A DNA stretch of 64,000 nt. Source: Dyadobacter sp. SG02. GTDB taxonomy: Bacteria; Bacteroidota; Bacteroidia; Cytophagales; Spirosomataceae. The notes beneath the pieces were generated by a model. The model saw only the letters and a list, made by a program, of their open reading frames with translations, searched no databases and was not told the origin of the DNA. Below, piece by piece: positions 42,379-49,705 of the stretch (the stretch's first letter is position 1; each line of letters opens with the position of its first letter). The position numbers were made by a program, and so were the translations under genes. Where the stretch lies: contig NZ_FNYL01000005.1 in the NCBI RefSeq assembly GCF_900109045.1, positions 1 through 64,000 on the forward strand. Reading direction: 5' to 3'.

Positions 42379-42456
42379 ATGAGTGAATGTGCGAATGAGT
42401 GAATGAGTGAATAGTTTCAGTTTAAAAACATTCACTCATTGACTCATTCACTCATT
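42378..42456. repeat. Mirrored octamer array
   Basis: Starting at the last base of the stop codon, AATGAGTG-type octamers (GAGTGAAT, GTGCGAAT, GAGTGAAT, GAGTGAAT) run to 42412. After a 16-base loop, ATTCACTC, ATTGACTC, ATTCACTC run back to 42456. The arms can pair over about 27 bases with few mismatches. It may act as a terminator, though only TTTT follows some bases later. Its architecture resembles the decamer array at 49421-49660. Confidence 0.7.
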
Positions 42457-42520
42457 AGAACTTTTCCGGGAAGTCATCCAAGTAACAAGTAACCGATATT
42501 CACAAAATTGTTGACTCTTA

Positions 42521-43678
42521 CTACGATAACCTGTCCTTGAAGCTCTCGTATCCATACGATCGAATTAGCTGAAAACTTTGGTCAACTTTCCATATCCCTA
42601 TGGAAGGTAAATTAACACCGTTAAATGTTGTAGTCTTCACCATGGTGTAGTGTATCATATCCTCGAATATGATTTTATCGCCAATTTCGAGCGGCTTATC
42701 GAACGAGTAATCGCCCATGTAGTCGCCTGCCAGACAGGTCATTCCTCCTAATCTATAAGTAGGTTTTCCGGCCACCGGTTCCTGGTGCGCGCCCCGAATG
42801 GCGGGCTTGTAAGGCATCTCCAGAGTGTCGGGCATATGGGCTGCAAACGAGGTGTCCAGGATCGCCACGTCGATACCCTGGCTGTCGAGCACATCGAGCA
42901 CCGTGGTATACAATACGCCGGTACGCCAGGCGATGGCTGAACCCGGTTCGAGTATCACTTCCAGATTGTACTTTTCCTGTATAGTACTAACTAATTTTAT
43001 TAGCTTACTAATATCATATCCTTCCCTTGTCATCAGGTGACCGCCGCCCATGTTGAGCCACTTCGCCTGATGCAGCAAATCACCGAATCTTTCCTCCAAT
43101 GCGGCGAGCGTGCGCTCCAAGGTGTCGCTGCCATTTTCGCAGAGCGTATGAAAGTGAATGCCGTCGATCCCTGCGGGAAGCTCGTCGGGCAGCTTGTCGC
43201 GTGTGACGCCCAGGCGCGAGCCCGGTACGCACGGGTTATACATGTCCGTGGCCACCTCCGAGTACTGCGGGTTCACGCGGATACCGCATGAGAGCGTCTT
43301 GCCGGGGTTAGCCGCTTTGTAAGCCTCTACCCTGCCCTGGAACCGCTCCCATTGACTCAGCGAATTGAAGGTAATGTGGCTGCTGCGCTGCATGATCTCC
43401 TCAAACTCGTTGTCGAGATACGCAGGCATGTACGTATGCGACTGGTACCCCATGAAATCGTTAATCAGCTTCACCTCGTTCAGCGAACTGGCTGTGGCGC
43501 CGGAGAGATATTCCTTCACGATCGGGAAGGCACTGTACATGGAAAAACCTTTCAATGCGAGGATAATCTGGCAGCCTGCCGCCTTTTGGACCGAGTCGAT
43601 CAGTTCGAGGTTTTTGCGGAGCAGCTCCTCTTCCAGGACGAAACACGGAGACGGAATTTCTTTAAAATCGATAGCCAT
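42521..43678 (-). CDS. nspC: Carboxynorspermidine decarboxylase
   Basis: The 385-residue PLP enzyme of the alanine-racemase fold decarboxylates carboxyspermidine or carboxynorspermidine in the alternative polyamine pathway. The PLP lysine is K43 in IILALKGFSMYSAFP; other family blocks are HFHTLCENGSDTLE, LNMGGGHLMTREGYD and LEPGSAIAWRTG. A C-terminal CLAGDYMGDYSFDKPLEIGD holds the substrate cysteine and aspartate. The partner dehydrogenase gene is not next to it, so the pathway is split in the genome. Confidence 0.93.
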   Translation of the reverse strand: MAIDFKEIPSPCFVLEEELLRKNLELIDSVQKAAGCQIILALKGFSMYSAFPIVKEYLSGATASSLNEVKLINDFMGYQSHTYMPAYLDNEFEEIMQRSSHITFNSLSQWERFQGRVEAYKAANPGKTLSCGIRVNPQYSEVATDMYNPCVPGSRLGVTRDKLPDELPAGIDGIHFHTLCENGSDTLERTLAALEERFGDLLHQAKWLNMGGGHLMTREGYDISKLIKLVSTIQEKYNLEVILEPGSAIAWRTGVLYTTVLDVLDSQGIDVAILDTSFAAHMPDTLEMPYKPAIRGAHQEPVAGKPTYRLGGMTCLAGDYMGDYSFDKPLEIGDKIIFEDMIHYTMVKTTTFNGVNLPSIGIWKVDQSFQLIRSYGYESFKDRLS

Positions 43679-43712
43679 TTGCTATAAATGAGTGTTTGAA
43701 GAATCTTCTTGC

Positions 43713-43734
43713 ATGCAATGATTGCATAATTTTG
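43713..43734 (+). promoter_or_regulatory. Palindrome overlapping the promoter between nspC and the exonuclease gene
   Basis: ATGCAATGATTGCAT (43713-43727) is an inverted repeat of 7 bases around a central G. Its last base is the first base of TAATTTTG (43727-43734), a good -7 element for the plus-strand exonuclease gene. A dimeric repressor would block it; the regulator is unknown. Confidence 0.5.
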
Positions 43735-43801
43735 TACACAAAACTATAAGTTTGAGTTTCCAAATCATGACCATTTTTCACACAGCCCCGCAAGCCTGCC
43801 T

Positions 43802-44389
43802 ATGTCCTTCCTTGTTTTAGATATCGAAATGACCGGGCCGGAGCCTGGCTGGAACGAGATTATCCAGATCGGCGCCGAGTTTTTTGACGACAACTGGCGC
43901 TCGCTCGGTACTTATCTGCAAAATGTGTATCCCGAGAACGAGGAGGCATTTTCGGTCAAGTCCGAAGAGGTACACGGCCTGTCGCTGGACGACCTGGAAG
44001 ACGCCCCGATGATCTACGACGTACTTCCCGAATTCGAGAAATGGATCAAAAAACTGAACGTCGGCAAACCCGGCCTCGCCAATGTGGTCATTTGCGGCCA
44101 GAGCGTGATCAACGATATCAACTTTCTGCGTTTTGCCTACCGCAACGAAAAAATGAAATGGGGCTTCTCCAACAAGCAGCTCGATCTCCACACCGTCTCC
44201 TACTTGTTTTTCCAAATACTCGAAAAAAACGGCAAGCAGGTACCGCGCTCGCTGAGCCTGGGCTCCGTGGCAAGCTATTTTGGGTTCGAACGGGAGGAAG
44301 AGACGCACAATGCGCTGGAAGACGCCCGCCTCACCGCCAAATGCTTTAAGGAATTTTTTAAACTCATCGACCAGGTCAAACTTGTATGA
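43802..44389 (+). CDS. DEDDh 3'-5' exonuclease (DnaQ/RNase T type)
   Basis: The 195-residue protein has the three exonuclease motifs: Exo I VLDIEMTGPEPG with D7 and E9, Exo II GQSVINDINFLRFAYR with the third aspartate, and Exo III HNALEDARLTAKCF with the final histidine and aspartate. It should trim DNA or RNA from the 3' end using two metal ions. It is a stand-alone exonuclease, without a polymerase domain. Its stop overlaps the next start by 4 bases (ATGA), so it is expressed with the bestrophin gene although no functional link is known. Confidence 0.88.
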   Translation: MSFLVLDIEMTGPEPGWNEIIQIGAEFFDDNWRSLGTYLQNVYPENEEAFSVKSEEVHGLSLDDLEDAPMIYDVLPEFEKWIKKLNVGKPGLANVVICGQSVINDINFLRFAYRNEKMKWGFSNKQLDLHTVSYLFFQILEKNGKQVPRSLSLGSVASYFGFEREEETHNALEDARLTAKCFKEFFKLIDQVKLV

Positions 44390-45267
44390 TCGACTATAAC
44401 CCCAAAGAGTGGTTCCGTTATATTTTCTATTTCCAGAAGGCCGACACCGTCCGGAAGCTTGCGCCGATGATCCTTATCATGGCAGCCTATTCCAGCATTG
44501 TCGCCTACATTATTATAATCCATCTCAAAATCACGGAGAACAACGACCTGAAAAATATCTCCCTGATGCACTCTTTGCTGGGTTTTGTGATCTCGATGCT
44601 GCTCGTGTTCCGGACCAACACGGCCTACGACCGCTGGTGGGAAGGCCGCAAGCAATGGGGCTCGCTTGTGAACGGAAGCCGCAATCTTGCGTTAAAACTG
44701 GCTGCGCTGATTGGCCCGGAGCATGCCGCCGAGCGTGAATTTTTCACCAGGATGATCCCGAACTACGCATATGCATTGAAAAACCATTTGCGCAATACCT
44801 ACATTTCCGGGGAGTTCGAGGACGCTGCGCTTTACCAGAAATCCTCGCTGATCACGACCGATCACATTCCCAATCAAATCGCCGCTGCATTGTTCGCCAA
44901 AGTGATAGAACTCCAAAGAAAGGGCGCATTGCTGCCGGAGCATACCATTCTATTGAACCACGAGCTCGAAGGGTTTACGAATATCTGCGGTGCCTGCGAA
45001 CGGATCAAGAATACACCTATCCCGCTCTCTTACAGCTCGTTTATCAAGAAATTCATCTTTATTTACTGCCTCACACTGCCGATCGGGTACGTGTTCAGCC
45101 TGCATTTTCTCGTCATTCCGTTCGTGATGTTCGTGTTCTATATCCTCGCCAGTCTGGAAGTGATCGCCGAGGAAATCGAGGACCCGTTTGGCGACGACAG
45201 CAACGACCTGCCGATGGAGCGCATTTGCAAGGGTATTCACACGACTACGCGGGCATTGCTTAATTAG
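44386..45267 (+). CDS. Bestrophin-family anion channel protein
   Basis: The 293-residue protein matches bacterial bestrophins (UPF0187): a first TM pair (about 20-50, 58-75), FRTNTAYDRWWEGRKQWGSL (about 77-97), FTNICGACERIKNTPIPLSYSSF and two further TM segments (about 225-265), ending with a cytoplasmic domain that includes EDPFGDDSNDLP. Such proteins form pentameric channels for anions or cations. It is translationally coupled to the exonuclease gene upstream. Confidence 0.9.
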   Translation: MIDYNPKEWFRYIFYFQKADTVRKLAPMILIMAAYSSIVAYIIIIHLKITENNDLKNISLMHSLLGFVISMLLVFRTNTAYDRWWEGRKQWGSLVNGSRNLALKLAALIGPEHAAEREFFTRMIPNYAYALKNHLRNTYISGEFEDAALYQKSSLITTDHIPNQIAAALFAKVIELQRKGALLPEHTILLNHELEGFTNICGACERIKNTPIPLSYSSFIKKFIFIYCLTLPIGYVFSLHFLVIPFVMFVFYILASLEVIAEEIEDPFGDDSNDLPMERICKGIHTTTRALLN

Positions 45268-45501
45268 CCCCTGAAATCCGGGAATGATTAGAAAATAATT
45301 AGAAACTCATTAAAATCTAAAATTTTTCCGGGATTTTCACAGGATGTCATTTCACGTGATTTCTGCTTTATACTTCACTTTTTAGTCAAAGTCAGTTTCC
45401 AACGAATCCTGATTTGAACGATCGGTTCATTTTTACTTAACATTGGCCTGATATGGGCCCCTCTTTCTGCCAAAACATCAATTTCAGGAGTTATTAGAGC
45501 A
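45268..45501. other. Non-coding region before the first secreted paralogue
   Basis: This 234-base part of a 317-base gap is A+T-rich and shows no frame or hairpin of note. The promoter described next occupies the right end. Confidence 0.4.
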
Positions 45502-45533
45502 TTTGGGAATGCTTCTTTCTGTTGTTAATTTTC
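45502..45533 (+). promoter_or_regulatory. Promoter of the 137-residue secreted protein gene
   Basis: TTTG at 45502-45505, a 20-base spacer and TAATTTTC at 45526-45533 match the Bacteroidota promoter (TTTG, about 20 bases, TAnnTTTG) with one mismatch. The gene start is 52 bases further on. Confidence 0.6.
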
Positions 45534-45584
45534 ATTCAACCCCTCCTTAGAAGGGCCCATTAGTGAGAATAAACGAATACCAAC

Positions 45585-45998
45585 ATGAAAAAAGCCACTT
45601 TTTTAATCGCCATATTAATTGCCGGATTATTCACCGTCGCAGCCAACGCGCAGTCGATCGTAGATCCGGGCATTTCGATTTATAACTATAAGCATCCAAA
45701 CAAGGCGGCCCAGGCAAAAGCTGCCGGTAAGGACCAGAACACGATACGCGTCGTGAATATGCGGACCGTCGAACGCTTCGGCAAGTACCAGACCAAATAC
45801 GTCAGCACTACGCCCAAATATGCTCCGCGCCCGGCTACCCTCGTGGTCACGCGCGAATACAAGCCGGAAGGAGTGGAAATCAATCCGCTTACCTCACCGA
45901 GAAACTACAAAACCCCCACTATCAGTGTGACCAAAGACACGGCGCAAATGGCTGAATATTATAATGCCCCGGATAAGGTTTATCCGACGCGAGATTAA
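45585..45998 (+). CDS. Small secreted protein with DPGIS..NYKHPNKA motif (first copy)
   Basis: The 137-residue protein has a signal peptide (MKKATFLIAILIAGLFTVA, ending NAQ) and then VDPGISIYNYKHPNKAA, a region ending TPKYAPRPATLVV and a C-terminal block EINPLTSPRNYKT. The same three blocks occur in order in the gene at 46318-46719. I know of no function; the protein is rich in lysine, proline and tyrosine and should be exported to the periplasm or surface. It has its own promoter and terminator. Confidence 0.78.
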   Translation: MKKATFLIAILIAGLFTVAANAQSIVDPGISIYNYKHPNKAAQAKAAGKDQNTIRVVNMRTVERFGKYQTKYVSTTPKYAPRPATLVVTREYKPEGVEINPLTSPRNYKTPTISVTKDTAQMAEYYNAPDKVYPTRD

Positions 45999-46017
45999 CC
46001 ATTGTATAATTGCGGAA

Positions 46018-46050
46018 AACGCCGGCTTCAATAAGGTCGGCGCTTTTTTT
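46018..46050 (+). terminator. Terminator after the first secreted paralogue
   Basis: CGCCG (46020-46024) pairs with CGGCG (46038-46042), followed by C and seven T residues. Confidence 0.75.
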
Positions 46051-46270
46051 GCTCCAAAATTGATCCTAATATTTATCAAAATGTTCAAATTAAGGCAATT
46101 AGGAATTTTTTATGCTTTTTTTGTCTGTTTTGAACGTCCGTTTTTCGTCCCTTTAAAAAACTAAATTCTTTCCGATCAGAATGCTAACGCGTTGAAAAAT
46201 AATTGGGTGCATGATTGAATTTTATAATTCAATGTTTGAAATGGATAGGTATTGTAAAAAAGCTTGCGGG
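46051..46270. other. Non-coding region between the two secreted paralogues
   Basis: 220 A+T-rich bases; no frame or RNA gene is visible. The promoter element of the second paralogue follows at 46271. Confidence 0.4.
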
Positions 46271-46278
46271 TAATTTTG
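46271..46278 (+). promoter_or_regulatory. -7 element of the second secreted paralogue
   Basis: TAATTTTG is an exact TAnnTTTG match 40 bases before the start codon. A possible -33 TTG lies at 46252-46254. Confidence 0.5.
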
Positions 46279-46317
46279 AAACAAATCCTAATAACCTGTT
46301 TCTTAATTAACCTTATC

Positions 46318-46719
46318 ATGAATCCTAAACCATTCATTTTTGCAGCGCTGCTCGCATGCGCCGCGAGCTTATGTAATGCGGCCTCGTCGCAGCCCGTCCG
46401 TGTCTCCGACCCGGGCATTTCGACCCACAATTATAAACATCCCAACAAAGCGGCGGCGGCGCCCAAGGCCAGGCTGGTTGTCGAATCGTCAAACCCGGCG
46501 CTTGCCGCCCGCTTTGCTACATTGAACGTCGGTCGGCCCGAAGCCGACCCGACGCCCAAATACGCGCCGCGCGAAGTGCGGTTCGTCGTCTTCACGCGCC
46601 AGCGCACGCAACGGAACGTACTCAACCCGCTCGTCTCCGCCCGCAACTACAAAACCGGTAATGGTGTACATGCAATCAAGCCCGTTCAGGAACCGGAATG
46701 GATCTGCGGTACGATGTAA
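46318..46719 (+). CDS. Small secreted protein with DPGIS..NYKHPNKA motif (second copy)
   Basis: The start is ATG 46318 (133 residues), opening a signal peptide (MNPKPFIFAALLACAASLC, ending NAAS). The mature protein repeats the three blocks of the first copy: VSDPGISTHNYKHPNKAA, DPTPKYAPREVRFVV and VLNPLVSARNYKT. Between the blocks the two proteins have diverged, so the blocks probably hold the function. Codons are more G+C-rich than in the first copy. It has its own promoter element and terminator. Function unknown. Confidence 0.78.
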   Translation: MNPKPFIFAALLACAASLCNAASSQPVRVSDPGISTHNYKHPNKAAAAPKARLVVESSNPALAARFATLNVGRPEADPTPKYAPREVRFVVFTRQRTQRNVLNPLVSARNYKTGNGVHAIKPVQEPEWICGTM

Positions 46720-46745
46720 TTATAACACATGCTACCCATTGCCCG

Positions 46746-46770
46746 GCCGGTGCCCTGCGCACCGGCTTTT
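46746..46770 (+). terminator. Terminator after the second secreted paralogue
   Basis: GCCGGTGC (46746-46753) pairs with GCACCGGC (46759-46766), followed by TTTT. Confidence 0.75.
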
Positions 46771-46888
46771 CCCGTTTGAAAGTGGTTTAACCGGGAAAAT
46801 TTATGACGATACCAAGCGTCTCTCCTATTTAATTAATTTTTAACCCACTGGCTTTGTAGCCAATATTTGAATTTCATAATTTCAGCTC

Positions 46889-47800
46889 ATGATACCGAAT
46901 GAGACCGTAGCACATTTTTACCAGACGCACCCCGCTGCGAAAGGGCTAAAAGGTCCGGACAAAACGACCGGGGATGAAGGTCATTTCAATGTATTTTCCC
47001 GCGTATTCTGCAACAAGTACACTTCCTACGCCAGAAGGGATTTCTACAAAATTTCGCTGATCCTCGGAAAAGGGAAAATTACCTACGGCAACCAGGAAAT
47101 CGAGATCAACCGGAATGCGCTGGTTTTCTTCAATCGTAACGTGCCCTATTCGTGGCAGGCGATGTCGGAAGAGCAGTCGGGCTACTTTTGTTTGTTTACC
47201 GACCAGTTCCTGAGCACGATCAACCGCTCGGCGACGGTTTCGAACTGCCCGATCCTGCGCAGCGATTCCATTCCGGTGTATTTTATCAATGAAGAACAGC
47301 AGGAATACCTGCTCAGTATTTTTGGTAAAATGCAGGCCGACATCGAGTCGAGCTACGTGCATAAGTACGACCTCATGCGCAATTATGTGAACGTGCTCGC
47401 ACACGAGGCCATGAAAATGCAGCCTTCGGAACTGAGCGACGTACATGTGAACGGCTCCGCCAAGCTTTCCTCGCAATTCCAGGAGCTCCTCGAACGCCAG
47501 TTCCCGATCGAGTCTCCCGAGCACAAGCTCAAACTTAAAACCGCGAAAGACTACGCCATCAGGCTCAACGTACATGTGAATCACCTCAACCGGGCGTTGA
47601 AGGAAATCACCGGAAAAACTACCACCGAACACATTATCGACCGGGTGCTGGCGCAGTCCAAAGTAATGCTCCGGCATTCCAACTGGAGCGTCGCCGAGAT
47701 CGCATTCTGCCTGGGTTTCGAATACCCTGCCTATTTCAACAACCTTTTCAAGAAGCAAATCGGCATTACCCCGAAATCATACCGCGTACACGAACGCTAG
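46889..47800 (+). CDS. AraC family transcriptional regulator
   Basis: The 303-residue protein has an N-terminal cupin-type ligand domain (about 20-160; GHFNVFSRVF, then SYARRDFYKISLILGKGKI, then VFFNRNVPYSWQAM) and a C-terminal AraC double helix-turn-helix (about 200-300; YAIRLNVHVNHLNRALKEIT, then VAEIAFCLGFEYPAYFNNLF and KKQIGITPKSYR). It lies upstream of the efflux genes in the same direction and is the likely activator of that operon. Its N-terminal domain resembles the fragment at 1637-1778. Confidence 0.9.
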   Translation: MIPNETVAHFYQTHPAAKGLKGPDKTTGDEGHFNVFSRVFCNKYTSYARRDFYKISLILGKGKITYGNQEIEINRNALVFFNRNVPYSWQAMSEEQSGYFCLFTDQFLSTINRSATVSNCPILRSDSIPVYFINEEQQEYLLSIFGKMQADIESSYVHKYDLMRNYVNVLAHEAMKMQPSELSDVHVNGSAKLSSQFQELLERQFPIESPEHKLKLKTAKDYAIRLNVHVNHLNRALKEITGKTTTEHIIDRVLAQSKVMLRHSNWSVAEIAFCLGFEYPAYFNNLFKKQIGITPKSYRVHER

Positions 47801-47890
47801 GGATGTTTGAATTTTATAAGATATTGTTTGAAAGTAATAAACATTGCCACCGGCCGTCGGATTACCTTTGCGAAGCAATTCGACGGGCCT

Positions 47891-47938
47891 GTCGGACCAC
47901 CGCGGTGGCGGACCATCGCTGTGGCGGACCATCGCTGT
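47891..47938. repeat. 16-base tandem repeat, three units
   Basis: GTCGGACCACCGCGGT (47891-47906) is followed by two identical copies of GGCGGACCATCGCTGT (47907-47938). The first unit differs at four positions. It lies between the AraC and TolC-like genes and could bear binding sites or be slippage-made sequence. No product in this gap looks real. Confidence 0.7.
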
Positions 47939-47995
47939 ATAAGCCAATCCTTTGACCCACACACTCGCCCCGGTTCAGTTGCCATATAATTCTGA

Positions 47996-49393
47996 ATGCA
48001 AATGACATCGAAGAAGTATTTCCCCTCCCTGTTTCTGACCCTCTCGCTGGTCGGAGCCGGTGAAAAACTGAGTGCCCAAACACTTACATTACAACAGGCC
48101 GTAGAAACGGCCGTCTCCAACTACGGAAGCATCAAGGCCAAGAACAACTACCTCAGCGCCTCCAAGGCCACGGTCCTTCAAAGCAAGAAAGAATACCTTC
48201 CCAACCTCAACCTCTCGGCCCAGCAGGATTACGGTACGGTCAACGGCCAGAACGGCCCGCTGTACGGCCTCGGGCTATCGGTAGCGTCTTCGGGCTTGCC
48301 GTTGCCACAGCAAAACTGGAATTCCGCGTTCGGGGCGCTGTACCTGACGAACGTCAACTGGGATTTCTTCGCATTCGGCCGCGCACGTGAGCGTATCAAC
48401 GTCGCACAGCAAGCCGTAAACCGCGACCAGGCCGATCTCGAACAGGAACAGTTCCAGCATAGCGTGCGCGTAGCCGCCGCTTACCTGAACCTGCTCGCCG
48501 CCCAGCGGCTCATCCGCTCGTGGGAAAACAACCTCGAACGCGCCAATGCACTGAAAACCGTCGTCGTTACCCGCGCCAAAAACGGGCTGATCCCTGGCGT
48601 AGATTCGTCGCTGGCCAATGCGGAAGTCTCCAATGCGAAGATCAGCATTACCCAGGCGAGGGATTTCGAGCAGGAGCAGGCCAATAACCTGGCCAGGCTC
48701 ATGGGCATTACCGACCAGCGCTTCCAGCTCGATACAATGCTCCTCGCCCGCATGCCGCGCACCATGGCCGATTCCCTGAACAAAAAGGAGAATCACCCGC
48801 TGTTGAAGTTTTATGCCAACCGCATTGCCGTCAGCGAGCAGCAGGCCAAGTACTTCCATACGCTCGGAATGCCGACGTTCTCGCTTTTCGGTGTGTTTCA
48901 GGGACGCGGCGCAGGATTTTCATCCAGCTATGCGAGCGACCAGACGGCCTATACCCATAATTATTTCGAGGGTATCAAACCCGTGAGGTATAACTATCTG
49001 CTCGGTATCGGCGCCACCTGGAATATGACCAGCATTCTGCGCACACGCCAGCAGGTGATGTCGCAGAAGTTTGTTTCCAATGCATTGAAAGAAGAATACG
49101 ACCTGGCCGATCAACAACTGAAAAACCAGCTCATTCTCTCCGAAACGAAGATCGGCAATGCCATTGCCAATTACCGTGAGGCGCCCGTGCAGGTACAATC
49201 GGCTTCCGACGCCTATTTGCAGAAAAGTGTTTTATATAAAAACGGCCTCAGCAACATCGTGGACATGACGCAAGCGCTCTATATCCTGAACCGCGCCGAA
49301 ACAAGCCGCGACATCGCCGCAACCAATATCTGGCAGGCGGTATTGCTCAAAGCAGCTGCCAGTGGCGACATCGGTACGTTTCTGAATCAGTAG
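47996..49393 (+). CDS. TolC-like outer-membrane efflux protein
   Basis: The 465-residue protein has a signal peptide (MTSKKYFPSLFLTLSLVGAG, ending LSAQ; the ATG at 48002 is an alternative start) and two outer-membrane efflux repeats: LTLQQAVETAVSNYGSIKAK, then helices and ARAKNGLIPGVDSSLANAEV, and in the second half YDLADQQLKNQLILSETKIG with VLYKNGLSNIVDMTQALYIL. It forms the outer channel for the RND pump encoded next. It is separated from the pump gene by the decamer array, which may adjust the ratio of the two proteins. Confidence 0.9.
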   Translation: MQMTSKKYFPSLFLTLSLVGAGEKLSAQTLTLQQAVETAVSNYGSIKAKNNYLSASKATVLQSKKEYLPNLNLSAQQDYGTVNGQNGPLYGLGLSVASSGLPLPQQNWNSAFGALYLTNVNWDFFAFGRARERINVAQQAVNRDQADLEQEQFQHSVRVAAAYLNLLAAQRLIRSWENNLERANALKTVVVTRAKNGLIPGVDSSLANAEVSNAKISITQARDFEQEQANNLARLMGITDQRFQLDTMLLARMPRTMADSLNKKENHPLLKFYANRIAVSEQQAKYFHTLGMPTFSLFGVFQGRGAGFSSSYASDQTAYTHNYFEGIKPVRYNYLLGIGATWNMTSILRTRQQVMSQKFVSNALKEEYDLADQQLKNQLILSETKIGNAIANYREAPVQVQSASDAYLQKSVLYKNGLSNIVDMTQALYILNRAETSRDIAATNIWQAVLLKAAASGDIGTFLNQ

Positions 49394-49420
49394 TTCTGTT
49401 AGCAACGTGAGGTTGAAAAT

Positions 49421-49660
49421 GGTCAAGAGTTGTCAGTTATAGTCAAGAGTTGTCAGTTATAGTCAGGAATTGTCAGTTATAGTCAGGAATTGTCAAGTAT
49501 GGTCATTTGTGGTCAGGTATTGTCAACGGTTTTCCATTTCTCCCCCATTACATTCCACAAATGACCATACATGGCAACAAATGACCATACTTGACAAAAC
49601 TTGACCATACTTGACTACACTTGACAACACTTGACAACATCTGACCAAACCTGACAATAT
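49421..49660. repeat. Mirrored decamer array between efflux genes
   Basis: Eleven consecutive 10-base units (49421-49530), each with GTCA at positions 2-5, are followed by a 30-base spacer and ten units (49561-49660) of the inverse type, each with TGAC at positions 2-5 (one has TGGC). Alternate left units are TGTCAGTTAT and AGTCAAGAGT or AGTCAGGAAT. The arms can pair; one perfect 19-base match joins 49492-49510 with 49577-49595. The strict 10-base step puts every GTCA on nearly the same face of the helix. It occupies almost the whole 312-base gap between the outer-membrane and RND genes. No frame is open here. Confidence 0.85.
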
Positions 49661-49705
49661 CGCTCATCAATAAAATAGTACCGTTACAATTTACTTTTTC
49701 GTACC

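Noticed and set aside
47807-47989. Short frames over the 16-base repeats
   Set aside because: They exist only because the repeat units lack stop codons; there is no start context or similarity.
49421-49660. Decamer array as a CRISPR locus
   Set aside because: The unit is 10 bases with no unique spacers, the second half is inverted, and no cas genes are present.
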